NCBI RefSeq assembly: GCF_003814875.1
Contig: NZ_RKQF01000001.1
Location: 5,456,001 to 5,520,000, forward strand
Direction of reading: 5' to 3'
Length of the DNA stretch: 64,000 nucleotides
Origin: Streptomyces sp. Ag109_O5-1
Lineage (GTDB): Bacteria; Actinomycetota; Actinomycetes; Streptomycetales; Streptomycetaceae
Both the position numbers and the translations under genes were made by a program. Positions 61,010 through 64,000 of the stretch are shown piece after piece. Position 1 is the stretch's first letter, and every line of letters begins with the position of its first letter. The notes under the pieces were generated by a model that was given only the letters and a program-made list of their open reading frames with translations, ran no database searches and was not told the origin of the DNA.

Positions 61010-61924
61010 ATGAGCAACCACAGCGGACGTGGCCAGGTGACAGGGCTTCCGGGATGGGACCGGTGCGCGGTCATGGGGGTCGTGAACGTCACCCCCGACT
61101 CCTTCTCCGACGGCGGCCGCTGGTTCGACACGACGATCGCCGTCAAGCACGGCCTCGACCTCGTCGCCGAGGGCGCCGACCTGGTCGACGTCGGCGGCGA
61201 GTCCACCCGTCCCGGCGCCACCCGCGTCGACGCGGACGAGGAACTGCGCCGTGTCATCCCCGTCGTGCGCGGCCTCGCCTCCGAAGGCGTCGTCGTCTCC
61301 GTCGACACCATGCGCGCCTCTGTCGCCGCACAGGCCCTCGCCGCCGGGGCCGCCCTCGTCAACGACGTCAGCGGCGGCCTCGCCGACTCCGACATGATCC
61401 CCGTCGTCGCCGAGTCGGGCGCCCCCTTCGTCGTCATGCACTGGCGCGGCTTCCTGGAGGGCGGCAACGTCAAGGGCGTGTACGACGACGTCGTCGCCGA
61501 GGTCCTCGACGAACTGCACGCGCGCGTGGACGCCGTCCTCGCCGGCGGCATCGCCCCCGACCGGATAGTCGTCGACCCCGGTCTCGGCTTCTCCAAGGAC
61601 TCCGAGCACGACCTCACCCTCCTCTCCCACCTCGACCGGCTGCACGCCCTGGGCCACCCGCTGCTCGTCGCCGCCTCCCGGAAACGGTTCCTCGGCCGGG
61701 TCCTGGCCGGGCCCGAGGGGGCACCCCCGCCCGCCCGGGAGCGCGACGCGGCGACGGCCGCCGTCTCCGCGCTCGCGGCGCACGCCGGAGCGTGGGCGGT
61801 GCGCGTGCACGAGGTGCGCGCCACGGCGGACGCGGTACGGGTCGCGCGTGCCATAGAGGGGGCGCGTGAGAAGAGTGCCGCGCCGGGCGCGCGGACCCCG
61901 AACGGCGCAGAAGGAGCCCGGTGA
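61010..61924 (+). CDS. folP: Dihydropteroate synthase
   Basis: A 304-residue TIM-barrel enzyme of folate synthesis; the target of sulfonamides. VMGVVNVTPDSFSDGGRWFD, VDVGGESTRPGATRVDADEE, VVSVDTMRA, VNDVSGGLAD, PDRIVVDPGLGFSKDSEHD and AASRKRFLGRVL are the family motifs. The C-terminal extension is Ala/Gly-rich. The next gene starts inside its stop codon (GTGA). Confidence 0.97.
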   Translation: MSNHSGRGQVTGLPGWDRCAVMGVVNVTPDSFSDGGRWFDTTIAVKHGLDLVAEGADLVDVGGESTRPGATRVDADEELRRVIPVVRGLASEGVVVSVDTMRASVAAQALAAGAALVNDVSGGLADSDMIPVVAESGAPFVVMHWRGFLEGGNVKGVYDDVVAEVLDELHARVDAVLAGGIAPDRIVVDPGLGFSKDSEHDLTLLSHLDRLHALGHPLLVAASRKRFLGRVLAGPEGAPPPARERDAATAAVSALAAHAGAWAVRVHEVRATADAVRVARAIEGAREKSAAPGARTPNGAEGAR

Positions 61925-62424
61925 GCGCCCCACACACCGACGTCGAGCAGGTCGAGGCCGCCAACACCGCCTTCTACGAGGCGCTGGAGCGCGGCGACTT
62001 CGAGGCGGTGTCCGGCCTCTGGCTCACACCCGCCGACCTGGGCGTCGACGAGGAGTACCACGATCCGGCGGACGCCGGGGTGATCTCGTGTGTGCACCCG
62101 GGCTGGCCGGTGCTGACCGGCCGCGGCGAGGTCCTGAGGTCGTACGCGCTGATCATGGCGAACACCGACTACATCCAGTTCTTCCTCACCGATGTGCATG
62201 TCTCCGTCACCGGTGACACCGCCCTGGTGACCTGCACGGAGAACATCCTGAGCGGCGGCCCGGCCCCCGAGGGCGGCCAGGAGCTCGGCCCGCTCGTGGG
62301 GCAGCTGGTCGTCGCCACGAACGTGTTCCGGCGCACCCCGGACGGCTGGAAGCTCTGGTCCCACCACGCCTCCCCCGTACTGTCCGAGACCGGCGAGGAC
62401 GAGGACGAGGACACGCCTTCCTGA
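61921..62424 (+). CDS. SnoaL/NTF2-like protein
   Basis: A 167-residue single-domain protein of the NTF2/ketosteroid-isomerase-like fold: ANTAFYEALERGDFEAVSGL, VISCVHPGWPVLTGRGEVLR, VHVSVTGDTALVTCTENILS, VATNVFRRTPDGWKLWSHHA. It is coupled to folP by a 4-nt overlap and lies before folB, so a role in pterin chemistry is possible, but no activity is known. The tail is highly acidic (EDEDEDTPS). Confidence 0.88.
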   Translation: MSAPHTDVEQVEAANTAFYEALERGDFEAVSGLWLTPADLGVDEEYHDPADAGVISCVHPGWPVLTGRGEVLRSYALIMANTDYIQFFLTDVHVSVTGDTALVTCTENILSGGPAPEGGQELGPLVGQLVVATNVFRRTPDGWKLWSHHASPVLSETGEDEDEDTPS

Positions 62425-62706
62425 GCACTTCCTCCTGAGCCCCTCCTGCCTCCTCCTGCCACCTCCGGCCCACTCGCGGAGCAAGGAGTGGTTGGAATCA
62501 CGAACTGACGGGTAGGTCCGGCTACCAGCCCATGAAGCCGCCGGGTTCTCCGGGGAAAACGCGCGATGAACCCTGCCGACCCCGGCCGGGGGCCGCGCCT
62601 CGTGACCCGGCTCTGTCAGTGCCCGCAGGTAGATTCGTCTGTGGCCGGTCCATCGCCCGCACGCGGTGCGACCCCGCCGTTACCGACGATTGCAGGAGTG
62701 ATTCGC
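62425..62706 (+). promoter_or_regulatory. folB upstream region
   Basis: 282 bp without a gene. AAGGAGTGGTTGG near 62483-62496 looks like an orphan ribosome site but no conserved frame follows. The only element I can support is AGGAG at 62694-62698, the ribosome site of folB. A promoter is expected here but none is clear. Confidence 0.4.
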
Positions 62707-63066
62707 GTGGATCGTGTCGCGCTGCGCGGCCTGAGGGCCCGCGGGCACCACGGTGTCTTCCCCAAGGAACGCGAGGAGGGCCAGACCTTCATCGTGGACC
62801 TCTCCCTTGGCCTGGACACCCGTCCGGCGGCGGCCGACGACGACCTCACGAAGACCGTGCACTACGGCATCGTGGCCGAAGAGGTCGTGGCCGTGGTCGA
62901 GGGGGAGCCGGTGAACCTGATCGAGACGCTCGCCGAGCGGATCGCCCAGGTCTGCCTGAAGCACGAGGGGGTACAAGAGGTCGAGGTCTGCGTCCACAAG
63001 CCCGACGCGCCCATCACCGTCCCCTTCGACGACGTCACCGTCACCATCACCCGGAGCCGAGTATGA
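62707..63066 (+). CDS. folB: Dihydroneopterin aldolase
   Basis: A 119-residue enzyme: VALRGLRARGHHGVFPKERE is the family start, with the catalytic Lys in VCVHKPDAPI and Glu in EEGQTFIVDLSLG. It cleaves dihydroneopterin to the hydroxymethyl pterin for FolK. GTG 62707 lies 8 nt after AGGAG; GTG 62698 overlaps that site and is rejected. Its stop overlaps the folK ATG. Confidence 0.95.
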   Translation: MDRVALRGLRARGHHGVFPKEREEGQTFIVDLSLGLDTRPAAADDDLTKTVHYGIVAEEVVAVVEGEPVNLIETLAERIAQVCLKHEGVQEVEVCVHKPDAPITVPFDDVTVTITRSRV

Positions 63067-63674
63067 CCGCATCCTCCCTGCGGGGTCCCAGCGACCCGAC
63101 CGTACAGCCGGTGCCCGCCTCCGTCGTCGAGCAGGTCGACGCCGCCGACACCACCCTGTCCAACCCCAAACGCGCCGTGGTCGCCCTCGGCTCCAACCTC
63201 GGCAACCGCCTGGAGACCCTCCAGGGCGCCGTCGACGCCCTGGAGGACACCCCGGGCGTCCGCATCAAGGCCGTGTCGCCGGTGTACGAGACGGAGCCGT
63301 GGGGCGTCGAGCCCGGCAGCCAGCCGACGTACTACAACGCGGTCGTGGTGCTGAAGACCACCCTCCCGCCGTCCTCGCTGCTGGAGCGGGCACATGCGGT
63401 CGAGGAGGCCTTCAACCGGGTGCGGGACGAGCACTGGGGCCCGCGCACCCTCGACGTCGACATCGTCGCGTACGCCAACGTGGTCTCCGACGACCCGCAG
63501 CTCACCCTCCCGCACCCGCGCGCCCACGAACGTGCCTTCGTGCTCGCCCCCTGGTACGACGTCGACCCCGAGGCCCAGCTGCCCGGCCGCGGCTCGGTGG
63601 CGGAGTTGCTGGCGTTCGTCACCCGGCACGGTGTGGAGCCGCGCACGGACCTGGAACTCCGACTGCCCGAGTAG
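63063..63674 (+). CDS. folK: Hydroxymethyldihydropterin pyrophosphokinase
   Basis: A 203-residue kinase of folate synthesis. After an extra N-terminal tail of about 37 residues (TASSLRGPSDPTVQPVPASV) the core begins AVVALGSNLGNRLETLQGAV; SPVYETEPWGVEPGSQPTYY, RTLDVDIVAYANVV and LPHPRAHERAFVLAPW (metal and pterin sites) follow. ATG 63063 overlaps the folB stop by 4 nt. Confidence 0.96.
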   Translation: MTASSLRGPSDPTVQPVPASVVEQVDAADTTLSNPKRAVVALGSNLGNRLETLQGAVDALEDTPGVRIKAVSPVYETEPWGVEPGSQPTYYNAVVVLKTTLPPSSLLERAHAVEEAFNRVRDEHWGPRTLDVDIVAYANVVSDDPQLTLPHPRAHERAFVLAPWYDVDPEAQLPGRGSVAELLAFVTRHGVEPRTDLELRLPE

Positions 63675-63724
63675 TCGTTAAGGTCGACACGACCACATCG
63701 CTGCGGGGGAGCTGAAGGAACACA

Positions 63725-64000
63725 GTGAAAGAGCTGCGGATCAGGGTGCTGGCCGGCGTGTTCGTCGTGGCCGGGGTGCTGTCCTGGGCGGCCGCCCGCC
63801 TGTGGAACTCGGTGGGAACCCTGCCCAATGTGCCGGTGGCCGCCCCCATCGTGCTGGCCCTGATCGCCGTGGTCCTGCTCTCCACGGCGCTCTCGCTGCG
63901 CGCCCGCCTCAAGGCCCAGCGCGAGCGCCGCCCGGGAGCAAAAGGCGTCGACCCTCTGATGGCCGCCCGCGCAGTGGTCTTCGGCCAGGCCAGCGCCCTG
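63725..64000 (+). CDS. DUF3180 membrane protein, N-terminal part
   Basis: Begins GTG 63725 and runs off the window after 92 codons. Two helices are visible: VLAGVFVVAGVLSWAAARLW and AAPIVLALIAVVLLSTALSL, then a basic loop RARLKAQRERR and DPLMAARAVVFGQASAL. The last motif and position after folK match the DUF3180 proteins of Streptomyces (SCO3401-type). Function unknown. Confidence 0.85.
   Translation, partial: MKELRIRVLAGVFVVAGVLSWAAARLWNSVGTLPNVPVAAPIVLALIAVVLLSTALSLRARLKAQRERRPGAKGVDPLMAARAVVFGQASAL

Noticed and set aside
62532..63062. Upstream extension of folK to a 380-residue protein
   Set aside because: The extension is antisense-like Arg/Pro-rich sequence overlapping folB in another frame; folK has a coupled ATG at 63063.

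Overview
The window is about 71-72% GC, uses GTG and TTG starts freely, and carries dense co-directional operons with 4-nt ATGA/GTGA overlaps. The gene content (SigE-CseABC, DisA/RadA, Lsr2, ClpC, the NadB-NadC-PanC-CoaX block, FolP/FolB/FolK) is typical of a Streptomyces chromosome core. The gene order matches what I recall of the S. coelicolor SCO3334-SCO3401 region; that synteny is from memory, not a search.

Layout. 1-600: the 5' end of a 16S rRNA gene (minus strand) with its leader and promoters. 830-2056: a Trp-codon leader peptide, a complete 1:2 / 2:3 / 3:4 attenuator and an auxiliary-type trpS. 2.1-7.5 kb: proC, an ABC-2 exporter with a palindrome over a probably leaderless start, a methyltransferase, a membrane protein and three tandem SH3-like proteins beside a Ser/Thr kinase with a PQQ propeller. 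9.8-22.2 kb: ilvD, a TetR gene with a TIM-barrel gene, ppx/gppA, a cysteine-rich protein, a sigma-like/zinc-finger/membrane fusion, radA-disA, a secreted Ser/Gly-rich protein and mutY. 22.5-25.8 kb: sigE-cseA-cseB-cseC, the cell-envelope stress system. 25.8-32 kb is the accessory part: a SAM methyltransferase gene cut in two by a TnpB-only IS element, a frameshifted VOC gene behind an AraC gene, and an MFS pump divergent from its TetR regulator. 32-41.6 kb: M23 peptidase, secreted phosphatase, a 3'-truncated NACHT ATPase, clpC with a ClgR-type operator, an SCO3374-type protein, lsr2, an ArgA-type acetyltransferase and a BlaI-type repressor. 41.9-47.4 kb: one minus-strand cofactor operon for NAD and pantothenate/CoA. 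47.5-58.9 kb: aldolase-type lyase, ArsR regulator, NarL-type two-component pair, a MidA/NDUFAF7-type methyltransferase facing a solitary nuoD paralogue, a pair of PH-domain membrane proteins, a coiled-coil membrane protein and an esterase. 59-64 kb: an MprF-type protein with a sigma-E-like promoter, then the folate cluster and the start of a DUF3180 gene.

How parts fit together. Envelope stress links sigE-cseABC, the MprF-like gene and possibly the M23 peptidase. Nucleotide-second-messenger and genome-integrity functions sit together (radA-disA, mutY). NAD and CoA precursors are made by one overlapping operon.

The observations I rate highest are the trpS attenuator, the solitary NuoD with a Tyr-to-Trp change at its quinone site facing a homologue of the methyltransferase that modifies NuoD in mitochondria, the sigma-like/anti-sigma-like fusion, the zinc-finger-less TnpB that split a methyltransferase gene, and the truncated NACHT gene that reads through a terminator.
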